Source: Azospirillum thermophilum (GTDB lineage: Bacteria; Pseudomonadota; Alphaproteobacteria; Azospirillales; Azospirillaceae). Taken from it: DNA of 64,000 nucleotides. Below, one piece after another: positions 8,263-16,816 of this stretch. The stretch is taken from contig NZ_CP029352.1 of NCBI RefSeq assembly GCF_003130795.1, forward strand, positions 660,001 to 724,000, written 5' to 3'. Below the pieces are notes generated by a model. That model ran no database searches. It saw only the letters and a program-made list of their open reading frames with translations, and was not told the DNA's origin. Made by a program: the position numbers and the translations under genes. Numbering within the stretch: position 1 is the first letter of the stretch; each line of letters opens with the position of its first letter.

Positions 8263-9099
8263 TCAACGGCCGGGGTCCGGAACCGCCAGCCCATAGAAGG
8301 CGGCGGCGTTTCCGCCGAACACCGCCGGATGGTCGGCCTCCGGCACGAGGTCGAGGCACATCGCCAGCCACTCCCCATAGTCCCCGGCCAGCCGCAGCAC
8401 CGGCCAGTCACTGCCCCACAGCAGGCGGTCGGGGCCGAACAGCTCCAGCAGCGTCTCGACATAGGGGCGCAGCGCCGCCGGCTCCCGCCGTCCGCCGGCC
8501 TCGGTCAGCAGGCCCGACAGCTTGCAGTGCAGGGCGGGCAGGGCCGCCAGACCGGCCATGGCGCGGCGCCAGCCGGCAAACTCGCCCGTCGCGATGCGCG
8601 GCTTGGCGCCATGGTCGATCACGATGGGAAGGTCGGGGTGCCGCGCCGCGAAGGCGGTCAGCGCCGGCAGATGATCCGGCGTCACCAGCGCGTCGAAGCG
8701 CAGCCCGTGCGCCCGCATCGCCGCCACCGCGGGATCGAGTGCCGGGTCGTCGATCCAGGCGGGGTCCGCGAGATCCTGCAGCATCGGCCGCAGCCCTTTC
8801 AGCGCCGGGTGGCCGGCAAGCCGGGCGATTTCCGCCGGAGCGTCCGGTGCCTTCAGGTCCGCCCAGCCGACCACGCCCAGGATGAAGGGATGCCGGTCGG
8901 CGAGGTCGAGCATGAAGCGGGTGTCGTCGCCGTTTTGCAGGGTCTGCACCAGGACGGTTCCGCCGATTCCGCAGGAGCGCAGCAGCGGCTCCAGGTCCGC
9001 CGGCAGGACATCGCGGTGGATGGCGGCAAGCTCCGGCGGCGGCCACTCCCCCCGCCGGTCGCGCAGCAGCCAGAAATGCTGGTGGGCGTCGATGCGCAT
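8263..9099 (-). CDS. amidohydrolase-family sugar lactonase (probable L-fuconolactonase)
   Basis: A 278-residue member of amidohydrolase family 2 (COG3618). It begins with MRIDAHQHFW, the metal-ligand HxH motif; later come KGLRPMLQD, IVIDHGAKP and LLWGSDWPV with the conserved Asp. Members of this group hydrolyse L-fucono-1,5-lactone, L-rhamnono-lactone or 2-pyrone-4,6-dicarboxylate. Here it is the last gene of a run with a sugar ABC transporter, an aldo/keto reductase and a divergent FucU mutarotase, so an aldonolactone from L-fucose is the best guess. It starts 12 nt after the aldo/keto reductase stop. Confidence 0.85.
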   Translation of the reverse strand: MRIDAHQHFWLLRDRRGEWPPPELAAIHRDVLPADLEPLLRSCGIGGTVLVQTLQNGDDTRFMLDLADRHPFILGVVGWADLKAPDAPAEIARLAGHPALKGLRPMLQDLADPAWIDDPALDPAVAAMRAHGLRFDALVTPDHLPALTAFAARHPDLPIVIDHGAKPRIATGEFAGWRRAMAGLAALPALHCKLSGLLTEAGGRREPAALRPYVETLLELFGPDRLLWGSDWPVLRLAGDYGEWLAMCLDLVPEADHPAVFGGNAAAFYGLAVPDPGR

Positions 9100-9111
9100 C
9101 GGCCGTCCCGG

Positions 9112-10125
9112 TCAGGCGGCCGGGGAGGGAAGCGGTGCGGTCTCCTCCACCAGCCCGCGCTCCTTCAGGACGTCCCAGAACTCCGGTGGGATCGGCTGCT
9201 CGAACCAGTCGATGTTGGACTGGAGCTGACCGGCCGTCCGCGAGCCGGAGACGCAGGTGACCACTGCCGGATGGGCCATGGGGAACTGCAGGGCCGCGGC
9301 GGGCAGCGGCACGGCGAATTCGTCGCACACCGCCCGCAACGCCCGGACGCGCGCCACCACCTCCGCCGGCGCGTCGGCGTAGTTGAACTTGTTGTTGCCG
9401 ACCAGGATGCCGGAGTTGAAGGGACCGGCGATGACGATGGAGGCGCCGGCGCGCACGCAGGCATCGAGCAGCGGCAGGCTCCTCTGTTCCAGCAGCGTAT
9501 AGCGGCCGGCCAGCATGGTGACGTCGATGTCGAACGCCTGCAGCGCGTCCTGCACCACCTCATGCTCGTTGACGCCGAGCCCGACGGCAGCGACCTGCCC
9601 GCCGGCCCGCAGTTCGCCCAGAGCCCGGAAGCCGCCGCCCCGGGTGAGCTGCGTCCAGTAATGCTCGTGCCGGTCGCCGTGGGTGAAGCGGCCGATGTCG
9701 TGGACGTAGAGGATGTCGATGTGGATCAGCCCCAGCCGCTGCTGGCTGTGCTCGAACGACTTCAGGATCCCGTCATAGCTGTAGTCGTAGACCGGGCGGA
9801 AGGGCAGGGGCCGGACGTAGCCGTCCTCCTCCGCCCCCACCGTGGCGTCCGGCACCATCAGGCGGCCGGCCTTGGTGCTGACGGCATAGTGCGACCGCTC
9901 CCGCTCGCCGAGCAGCGTGCCGAGACGCCGCTCGGCGCGGGTGAAGCCGTAGAAGGGGGCGGTGTCGTAATAGCGCAGCCCGGCGTTCCAGGCGGCGTCG
10001 GCGACGGCCTCGGCCTCCGCCAGGCTGGTCCAGCGGTAGAGCCCGCCCATCTGGGCGCAGCCCAGCCCCATGACGGTGAGCGACAGATTGCTGCGGGGAA
10101 GCGTTCGGCGGTCGGTGACTTTCAT
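9112..10125 (-). CDS. aldo/keto reductase, probable L-fucose (aldose) 1-dehydrogenase
   Basis: A 337-residue NAD(P)-dependent aldo/keto reductase with the TIM-barrel motifs MGLGCAQMGGLY, GLRYYDTAPFYG with the catalytic Asp/Tyr, and VSTKAGR with the catalytic Lys. It also has DILYVHD, GLGVNE, and a late CVSGSRTAGQLQSN cofactor phosphate site. It resembles the D-threo-aldose / L-fucose 1-dehydrogenase subgroup, which oxidises the free sugar to a lactone. Its neighbour lactonase would act on the product. The ATG at 10125 was chosen on homology; the frame runs on upstream as non-coding sequence. Confidence 0.85.
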   Translation of the reverse strand: MKVTDRRTLPRSNLSLTVMGLGCAQMGGLYRWTSLAEAEAVADAAWNAGLRYYDTAPFYGFTRAERRLGTLLGERERSHYAVSTKAGRLMVPDATVGAEEDGYVRPLPFRPVYDYSYDGILKSFEHSQQRLGLIHIDILYVHDIGRFTHGDRHEHYWTQLTRGGGFRALGELRAGGQVAAVGLGVNEHEVVQDALQAFDIDVTMLAGRYTLLEQRSLPLLDACVRAGASIVIAGPFNSGILVGNNKFNYADAPAEVVARVRALRAVCDEFAVPLPAAALQFPMAHPAVVTCVSGSRTAGQLQSNIDWFEQPIPPEFWDVLKERGLVEETAPLPSPAA

Positions 10126-10160
10126 CGCAAGAGGCCTCGTGTCCGGCGGCAGGGGAACGC

Positions 10161-11114
10161 TCAGTATAGGACGTCGCGGGCCTCGGGCTTCTCGATGTTG
10201 TCCTTGGTGACCATCACCACGCCGGTATCGACGAATTTCTCCACCTTCTCGCCCTTCATCACCCGGGCGACCGTCCGCACGCCGAGCTGCCCCATCTGGA
10301 AGGAGCCCTGCACGGCGGTGGCCGCCAGCGTGCCGTCGCGCACGAAGCCCTGCAGGTCCTGGTTGCCGTCGAAGCCCACGGCGACGACGCGGCCGGCCTT
10401 GCCGGTCTGCACCAGGGCGCGGCCCATGCCGATGGCGGTCGGTTCGTTGGCGCCGAAGATGCCCTTCAGGTCGGGGTTGGAGGTCAGCACGTCGGTCGTC
10501 TGGTTCAGGGCGGTCGCCATCTGCGACTGCGAGTAGAAGGGACCGACGATCTCCAGCTTGGAGTTCTCCTTGATGTACTTGGTGAAGCCGCCGACCCGGC
10601 CGATCTCCGACCCGGCCCCGGCGACATAGGACATGACGGCGATCTTGCCGGTGGTGCCGACGCGGTCGATCAGCGCCTTGGCGCACAGCTCGCCCGCCTT
10701 CGCGTTGTCGGTGGCGAGGAAGGACTGGTAGTACTGCTTGCCGCTGTCGGAAATCTGGGAGTCGATCAGGACGACGGGGATCTTGGACTCCCAGGCCTTC
10801 CTGATCGCCGGCACCAGCGCGTCCGGGTCGGACGGGGCGAGCACGATGCCGCCGACCTTCCGGTTCACCGCGTTCTCCACCATGTTCACCTGGTCGGCGA
10901 TGGCCGATTCCGAGGCCGGGCCCTGGAAGGTCAGGCTGTAGCCGCCGCCCACCTCCTTCATCGCGGTTTCGGCACCCTTCTGGACATTCTGCCAGAAGGT
11001 GGAATTCACCGTCTTCACGATCACCGCGATCTCCTTGTCGGCCGCGGCCGCGGCGGCGGAGACGGACACGAGCGCGATGGCGGAGGCGACGAGGCACGGG
11101 ATCAGCTTGGGCAT
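10161..11114 (-). CDS. periplasmic sugar-binding protein of an ABC transporter (RbsB-like)
   Basis: A 317-residue periplasmic-binding protein. It has a signal peptide (basic start MPKLIP, hydrophobic core, Ala-rich cleavage region ending near AAAAADKE) and a type-1 sugar-binding fold. Typical features are IAVIVKTVNSTFWQ, GIVLAPSDPDALVPA, VVLIDSQ, GIFGANEPTAIGM and VGFDGNQDLQGF. The ATG at 11114 with GGAGAG upstream is preferred over an in-frame GTG 15 nt earlier. It lies 62 nt after the permease gene and delivers the sugar to the permease/ATPase pair of the same operon. Confidence 0.9.
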   Translation of the reverse strand: MPKLIPCLVASAIALVSVSAAAAAADKEIAVIVKTVNSTFWQNVQKGAETAMKEVGGGYSLTFQGPASESAIADQVNMVENAVNRKVGGIVLAPSDPDALVPAIRKAWESKIPVVLIDSQISDSGKQYYQSFLATDNAKAGELCAKALIDRVGTTGKIAVMSYVAGAGSEIGRVGGFTKYIKENSKLEIVGPFYSQSQMATALNQTTDVLTSNPDLKGIFGANEPTAIGMGRALVQTGKAGRVVAVGFDGNQDLQGFVRDGTLAATAVQGSFQMGQLGVRTVARVMKGEKVEKFVDTGVVMVTKDNIEKPEARDVLY

Positions 11115-11176
11115 GGGGTCTCTCTCCACTGTTCCGTTGTCTTCTTGGGATGCCGCCCCCGCTCAGCGGCGATGGT

Positions 11177-12205
11177 TCAGCGGCGGTTGCGGAGCTGGTC
11201 GATCCACACGGTCAGCAGGATGACCAGCCCGATGATGATCTGCTGCGTGAAGGCGGAGACGCCGTTCATGTTCAGTCCGTTGCGCAGGATGCCGATGACG
11301 AAGGCGCCGATCGCCGTGCCGGAGATCGTGCCGACCCCGCCGATCAGGGAGGTGCCGCCGATCACCGCGCTGGCGATGGCGTCCAGCTCGTACATCACGC
11401 CCTCGTTCGGCTGCGCCGTGACGAGACGCGACATCAGCACGCAGCCGGTCAGCCCGGCCAGCGTGCCGGACAGCGCGTAGGTGAACAGGGTCACCCGCGC
11501 GACATGGACGCCCGACAGCCGGGCGGCCTCGGCGTTCGAACCGATGGCGTAGATGTGGCGGCCCAGCACCGTGCGGTTCAGCATCACCGCGACCGCCACC
11601 GCGATCACCACCATCAGGATCACAGGATAGGGAATGCCGGGGAAGGCGACGTCGGGGAAGCCGTCCTCGCCGATGGTGACGATGCGGAACAGCGCGCCGT
11701 TGCCCAGCTCCCCGAAGGACTCGCCGAGCCCGGACACCGCGCGGGCGCCGGTGATCTGCAGCGCCACGCCGCGCGCCACCATCATCATGCCGAGCGTGGC
11801 GATGAAGGGCGGCAGCTTCAGCCGCGTCACGCACAGCCCGTTGGCGACGCCGCACAGCGTGCCGACCAGGATGCCGGCGAGCATGGCGACCGGGACGGGC
11901 AGGGCCGCCTCCTTCACCGCGAGCGCGGCGACGACGCCCGACAGGGCCAGCACCGAGCCGACCGACAGGTCGATTCCGCCGGTGATGATCACGCAGGTCA
12001 TGCCGATGCCGAGGATGGCGATCGAGGTGACCTGCAGCGCGATGGTCATCGCGTTGCCGACCGAGAAGAAGGCGTCGCTGGTCAGCGAAAACACCATGGC
12101 CAGGACGACCAGGCTGCCGATCGCGGCGAATTTCTGGATCAGGTCCTTCTGCCGGTCGCCCGGCTGGAAGAACAGCTTCTGCTTGTCGTCGGGCAGGCTG
12201 GTCAT
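11177..12205 (-). CDS. sugar ABC transporter permease (RbsC/AraH family)
   Basis: A 342-residue inner-membrane permease with about eight to ten helices. It shows the family hallmarks CVIITGGIDLSVGSVLALSG, PPFIATLGMMMVARG and the late GGTSLIGGVGTISGTAIGA. It forms the channel with the ATP-binding protein encoded upstream. Its ATG overlaps the ATPase stop codon (ATGA), so the two are translationally coupled. The substrate is inferred from the neighbours to be L-fucose or a similar aldose. Confidence 0.93.
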   Translation of the reverse strand: MTSLPDDKQKLFFQPGDRQKDLIQKFAAIGSLVVLAMVFSLTSDAFFSVGNAMTIALQVTSIAILGIGMTCVIITGGIDLSVGSVLALSGVVAALAVKEAALPVPVAMLAGILVGTLCGVANGLCVTRLKLPPFIATLGMMMVARGVALQITGARAVSGLGESFGELGNGALFRIVTIGEDGFPDVAFPGIPYPVILMVVIAVAVAVMLNRTVLGRHIYAIGSNAEAARLSGVHVARVTLFTYALSGTLAGLTGCVLMSRLVTAQPNEGVMYELDAIASAVIGGTSLIGGVGTISGTAIGAFVIGILRNGLNMNGVSAFTQQIIIGLVILLTVWIDQLRNRR

Positions 12206-13800
12206 GGCGATCCCCGGTGCGCCGCCCGGCCCGCCGTCCCGAGGGAGTGGCCGGAGGCGTAATGCATGATCTCTTCCTGGCTGGTCTCGCGGGTGGTCAG
12301 CACGCCGGTCACCCGGCCCTCGTGGAACACCACGACCCGGTCCGTCAGGCCGAGGATTTCGGGAAGTTCGGAGCTGATCAGGACGATCCCGATCCCCTGC
12401 GCCGCCAGCTCGTCCATGATCGTGTAGATCGCGAGCTTGGCGCCGACGTCGATGCCGCGCGTCGGCTCGTCGAAGATCATGATCCGCGACTGGCGGAACA
12501 GCCATTTGCCGATGATGATCTTCTGCTGGTTGCCACCCGACAGCAGGCGGGCCGGCTGATGCACCGTCGGGGTCCGGATGTTGAGCATCTGCACATAGCG
12601 CTGGGCGACGCTGATCTCCTGGTCGAAGTCGAGGAAGCCCAGCCGGTTCGCCACCTTGCCCGCGGCGGCCAGCGTCATGTTCGCCGCGACCGGCATCTTG
12701 ATGGCCAGCCCGTCGCTCTTGCGGTCCTCCGACAGATAGGCGATGCCCTCGGCGATGGCGTCGCGCGGCGAGCGGATCGTCAGGGCGCGGCCGGCGAGCC
12801 GGATGGTGCCGGAGTCGAGCGGGTCGGCCCCGAAGATCGCGCGGGCGACCTCGGTCCGGCCGGAGCCCATCAGGCCGGCGAACCCCAGAATCTCGCCGCG
12901 GCGCAGGGTGAAGCCGACATCGTGGAAGACCCCGCGCCGGGTCAGCCCCTCCACCGCAAAGATCACCTCGCCGGTCGGGACGGCGGTGCGCCCGGGGAAC
13001 TTCTCCTCCAGCGAGCGGCCGACCATCCGGGCGACGATCTCGTCGACGCTGGTGGACGCGAAGTCGTCGGTCGAGACATAGCGGCCGTCGCGCAGCACGG
13101 TGACGCGGTCGACGATGCCGGCCATCTCGTCCAGCCGGTGGGAGATGTAGACGATCCCCACCCCGGCCCGCTTCAGCTCGCGGATCACCTGGAACAGCAG
13201 CCGCGTCTCCGACTCCGTCAGGGAGGAGGTCGGCTCGTCCATGATCAGCACGTCCGCGTCGAGCGACAGCGCCTTGGCGATCTCCACCATCTGGCGCTGA
13301 GCGACCGACAGGCGGCCGACCGGCCGGTCCGGGTCGATGTCCACGCCCAGCCGGTCGAGGCAGCGGCGGGAGTCGGCCCTCAGCCGCTTGCGGTCGACGA
13401 AGGGGCCGCGGCGCGGCTCGCGCGCCAGATAGATGTTCTCCGCCACCGACAGGTGGGGAACGAGATTCAGTTCCTGGTGGATGATGGTGATGCCGGCCGC
13501 CTCCGCCTCGCGGGAGGAGGCGAAGCGCCGCGCCTCGCCCTTGTAGACGATCTCGCCGCCGTCCGGCTGGTAGAGGCCGCTGATGATCTTCATCAGGGTC
13601 GATTTGCCGGCGCCGTTCTCGCCGCAGACGGCATGGACCTCGCCGCGCCGCAGGTCGAAGCGCACCTGGTTGAGCGCGAGGACGCCGGGGAACTCCTTCG
13701 TCACGTTCTCCAGGCGGAGGATCACCTCGTCGCCCGCCGGGCGGAGGGGCGTGTCCCGTCCTGGCGGCAGGGCGCCGTCGCGCACCGCGGAGTCCCGCAT
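12202..13800 (-). CDS. sugar ABC transporter ATP-binding protein, two fused nucleotide-binding domains (RbsA/MglA family)
   Basis: A 532-residue protein with two ABC domains, as in RbsA/XylG/MglA. The first has Walker A GENGAGKST, a signature-like RLSVAQRQMVEIAKAL and Walker B VLIMDEPTSSL. The second has GLMGSGRTE in place of a canonical Walker A, signature LLSGGNQQK and Walker B IMIFDEPTRGID. The degenerate second Walker A is normal for this family. The first ~20 residues are a poorly conserved leader. The ATG at 13800 has GGGAGG upstream. It is the first gene of the minus-strand sugar operon and faces the GntR gene. Confidence 0.93.
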   Translation of the reverse strand: MRDSAVRDGALPPGRDTPLRPAGDEVILRLENVTKEFPGVLALNQVRFDLRRGEVHAVCGENGAGKSTLMKIISGLYQPDGGEIVYKGEARRFASSREAEAAGITIIHQELNLVPHLSVAENIYLAREPRRGPFVDRKRLRADSRRCLDRLGVDIDPDRPVGRLSVAQRQMVEIAKALSLDADVLIMDEPTSSLTESETRLLFQVIRELKRAGVGIVYISHRLDEMAGIVDRVTVLRDGRYVSTDDFASTSVDEIVARMVGRSLEEKFPGRTAVPTGEVIFAVEGLTRRGVFHDVGFTLRRGEILGFAGLMGSGRTEVARAIFGADPLDSGTIRLAGRALTIRSPRDAIAEGIAYLSEDRKSDGLAIKMPVAANMTLAAAGKVANRLGFLDFDQEISVAQRYVQMLNIRTPTVHQPARLLSGGNQQKIIIGKWLFRQSRIMIFDEPTRGIDVGAKLAIYTIMDELAAQGIGIVLISSELPEILGLTDRVVVFHEGRVTGVLTTRETSQEEIMHYASGHSLGTAGRAAHRGSP

Positions 13801-14143
13801 CCCCCCGTCCTCCCTTGTCTTGCCCGCCGCCCGATACCTCCGGCACCATTTGGGCGGGGGACGGGCATGGTCGTGAAAGGCAGTCTTGTCCGCCTGATTG
13901 GTCAGGCCAGTTAGGTTGGTGCACCAATAATCCGTTAAAGAAACATGGTCAAGCCGGTTTTCGGTTTCCGAGCGATTGGCCTGACCGAAAGACGTGCCGC
14001 CCCTTGGCACCTGCGTCACTGAAGGGCGAGGCGGCGGATCGGCCGGTTCGTCCCGCAGGGGCTTGTGAAGCGGCACCGCGGCCCTTATGGTAAGGCCAGT
14101 TTGTCCGTACCACTGACGAAACCGCCAGCGCCGGTGCCAGCCG
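13801..14143. promoter_or_regulatory. divergent control region of the sugar locus with an array of TTGGT-N3-ACCAA-like operators
   Basis: No gene fits this 343-nt gap. It holds repeated inverted elements of one type: TTGGTCAGGCCAG (13898-13910), TTGGTGCACCAA (13916-13927, perfect palindrome), TTGGCCTGACCGA (13976-13988) and ATGGTAAGGCCAG (14087-14099). The form TTGGT-N2/3-ACCAA is typical of GntR/FadR-type regulators such as UxuR and LldR. The GntR gene begins directly to the right, so it probably controls both directions. Confidence 0.6.
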
Positions 14144-14836
14144 ATGATGACCCAGGCCAAGCAGATCGAGCCCCGGCGCCTCTACCAGCAGGTGGCCGAC
14201 CAGATCCGTGCCCTGATCCAGAGCGGTCATTTCCCGCCGGCCAGCCGGCTGCCCTCCGAACGCGACCTCGCCCAGCAGCTCGGTGTTTCGCGCCCGTCCC
14301 TGCGCGAGGCGCTGATCGCGCTGGAGCTCGACGGCAGCGTCGAGATCCGCATGGGCTCGGGCATCTATGTCTGCCCGCCGCCGGAGCGGCCGGCCTTTCC
14401 CATCCGCTCCATGGGCGAAAGCCCGACCGAGCTGATGCAGGCCCGCGCGGCGATCGAGGGGACGGTGGTCGTGCTCGCCTGTGCCCGCACCACCCCGGAG
14501 GGGCTCGGCGCGCTCGCCGAGACGCTGCAGGCGATGCGCGCCGCGGTGGCGGCCGGGCGCAAGCCGCTGGAGCTCGACCGGCAGTTCCATGTCGGAATCG
14601 CCGCGATGTCCGGCAACACCGTGCTGGTCCGCCTCGTCGCCGAGCTGTTCGACGAGCGGCACAGCCCGATCTCCACCCACCTCAGCGTCCGCTACGAGAG
14701 CTCGGGAACCTGGAAGTCGGCGCTGGCCGAGCATGAGGCGATCTTCGCGGCGCTGAAGGCGGCGGACCCGCTGCAGGCCCAGGCGGCGATGCGCATGCAT
14801 CTGCAGGCCTCGACCGAACGCTGGATCGGCGACTGA
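14144..14836 (+). CDS. GntR-family regulator, FadR/FCD subgroup
   Basis: A 230-residue regulator. The N-terminal winged helix covers about residues 10-75 (LYQQVADQIRALIQSG, LPSERDLAQQLGVSRPSLRE, GSVEIRMGSGIYV). The all-helical FCD ligand-binding domain follows, with conserved metal- or ligand-binding histidines in DRQFHVGIAAMSGN, near LAEHEAIF and in MRMHLQAS. FCD regulators typically sense sugar acids and repress their catabolic genes. It is divergent from the sugar transporter operon and is followed 18 nt later by fucU. Two ATGs start the gene (MMTQ); either is possible. Confidence 0.9.
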   Translation: MMTQAKQIEPRRLYQQVADQIRALIQSGHFPPASRLPSERDLAQQLGVSRPSLREALIALELDGSVEIRMGSGIYVCPPPERPAFPIRSMGESPTELMQARAAIEGTVVVLACARTTPEGLGALAETLQAMRAAVAAGRKPLELDRQFHVGIAAMSGNTVLVRLVAELFDERHSPISTHLSVRYESSGTWKSALAEHEAIFAALKAADPLQAQAAMRMHLQASTERWIGD

Positions 14837-14854
14837 CGAGGAAGGAGCCCCCGC

Positions 14855-15310
14855 ATGCTGAAGTCGCTCGACCCGCTGCTGTCCCCCGACCTGCTGTGGG
14901 TGCTGGCCGCCATGGGACATGGCGACGATCTCGCCCTGGTGGATGCCAACCACCCGGCGGAGACCATCGCGCGGGCGACGGTCTCCGGGCGGCTGGTCGT
15001 GCTGCCCGGCGTCTCCATGGCCCGCGCGGCGCGCGCCATCCTCAGCGTCCTGCCGCTCGACGCCTATGTGCCCGACCCGGTGCGCTGCATGACGGTGGTG
15101 GAGGACCCCGCGGCCGTCCCGCCGGTCCGGCGGGAGGTGCAGGCGGAGATCGACCGGGCCGAGGAGCGCCCGACGCCGCTGGCGGGCATCGAGCGTTTCG
15201 CCTTCTATGACGCGGCGAAGGCCGCCTTCGCCGTCGTCCAGGCGGGCGACCCGCGCCCCTACGGCTGCTTCCTGTTCCGCAAGGGCGTCATCGCCGGCGA
15301 CCGCCCGTGA
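14855..15310 (+). CDS. fucU: L-fucose mutarotase (RbsD/FucU family)
   Basis: A 151-residue protein of the RbsD/FucU family. It has the start LKSLDPLLSPDLLWVLAAMGHGDDLALVDANHP in recognisable form, including the catalytic-site H of GHGD and the DANHP motif. It ends with a helical region and YGCFLFRKG. FucU interconverts alpha and beta anomers of L-fucose, feeding the dehydrogenase. Family length is about 140-150, so the gene is complete. It follows the GntR gene by 18 nt with an AGGAAGGAG ribosome site and supports the fucose assignment for the whole locus. Confidence 0.9.
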   Translation: MLKSLDPLLSPDLLWVLAAMGHGDDLALVDANHPAETIARATVSGRLVVLPGVSMARAARAILSVLPLDAYVPDPVRCMTVVEDPAAVPPVRREVQAEIDRAEERPTPLAGIERFAFYDAAKAAFAVVQAGDPRPYGCFLFRKGVIAGDRP

Positions 15311-15314
15311 GGGA

Positions 15315-16510
15315 TCAGGCTCCCTCCGGCCGCAGCAGGGTCCTGGTCAGGCTGATCCAGTAGCTGGCGCCGATGGCGAGGTTGTCGTCGTTGAAGTCGT
15401 AGTTCGGGTTGTGCAGCAGGCAGCCGCCGTCGGTCGGCCCGTTGCCGATCCAGATGCAGCAGCCCGGCCGCTCGTTCAGCATGAAGGCGAAATCCTCCGC
15501 CCCCAGCGAGGGCATCGGCTCGTGGTCGATGTTCTCCTCCCCGACCAGCCGGGCGGCGACCTCGGCGCACAGCGCGGTCTGGCGCGGATCGTTGATGGTC
15601 GGCGGATAGCAGCGCTCGTAGCGCGTCTCGGCCGTGCAGCCGAAGGAGGCGGCGGTATGCTCCGCCAGCGTGCGCAGCCGCGCCTCCACCGTGTCGCGCA
15701 CGCTGTCCTTGAAGGCCCGGACGGTTCCGCGCACCGTCACTCGGGCCGGCAGGGCGTTCCAGGTGTCGCCGCCGGAAATCTGCGTCGCCGAGACCACCGC
15801 GCTGTCCAGCGGATGCAGGCTGCGGCCGGTGATGCTCTGCAGCGTGGTCAGCAGGTGGCCGGTGGCCGTGATCGCGTCGGCCCCCATGTGCGGCATGGCG
15901 GCATGGCTGCCGGTTCCGTGCAGGACGATCTCGAAGATGTCGTAGCTGCCCATGATCGGGCCGGGGCGCAGGGCGACCTGCCCGACCTCCAGTCCCGGCC
16001 AGTTGTGCAGGCAGAAGACGGCGTCGACGGGGAAGCGGTCGAACAGCCCGTCGGCGATCATCTCGCGCGCACCGCCCTCGTTCTCCTCCGCCGGCTGGAA
16101 GATGACGTGCAGCGTCCCCTGGAAGTCGGGATCCTCCGCCAGGATCTTCGCGGCCCCAGCAGGGCGGCGGTGTGGCCGTCATGGCCGCAGGCATGCATGC
16201 GGCCGGGGTTGACCGAGCGGTAGGGGAGGTCGTTGGCCTCCTCGATGTGCAGGGCGTCCATCTCGGCGCGCAGCGCGATGGCGCGCGGTCCCGGTTTGCG
16301 CCCGCGCAGCGTCCCGACGACGCCGGTCCGCCCCACTCCGGCGGTCACCTCCAGCCCGAAGGAGCGCAGCTTCTCCGCCACGAAGGCGCTGGTCTGCACC
16401 TCCTCGAAGGCGGTTTCGGGATGGGCGTGGATGTGGTGGCGCCACTCGCGCATCGCCGGAGCCAGGGCGGCGGCGGCCGGGTGCAGGCGGACATGGGCGG
16501 GGACGGTCAT
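15315..16510 (-). pseudogene. M20 family metallo-aminohydrolase (hippurate/amidohydrolase type), frameshifted
   Basis: Two overlapping frames together make one M20D peptidase-like amidohydrolase of about 398 residues. The 5' part (from ATG 16510, MTVPAHVRLH) includes ALRAEMDALHIEE and the metal-ligand HACGHDGHTAALLG. It then loses frame near the four-C run at 16154-16157; one extra G on the coding strand restores GAAKILAEDPDFQGTLH. The 3' part continues with FQPAEENEGGAREM (catalytic Glu pair) and ends with LGAEDFAFML. The family cleaves N-acyl amino acids or similar amides. As read it would be inactive. A base-call error in a homopolymer is a plausible alternative. Confidence 0.85.
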
Positions 16511-16816
16511 CGCAAGGTCTCCGTCGGGCGGCCGCCCGATAAAGGCCGGCCCGGCAGGGCGGCAGGCGGGGCGGCGGGGAACCGGGTCATCTGTCTCTAC
16601 TCCCTCTTCAACCACCGGTGCCGGCACTCCGTCTTTCCAGGAGGATGCCTGCCGGCCCGGTAGCGTTGGGCCGTAGCATAACCCGTCCCGCTTGCAGGAC
16701 GTAGCCTTCATCGGAGACAAGCGCGGGCCGCGCGAACAATCCGGCTGCGCAAGCGTGTTCGCCCCGAGGGGGAGGGCCTCCCATCCGTCCTGAGTCCTGT
16801 GCCAGCCGGAGGAGCC

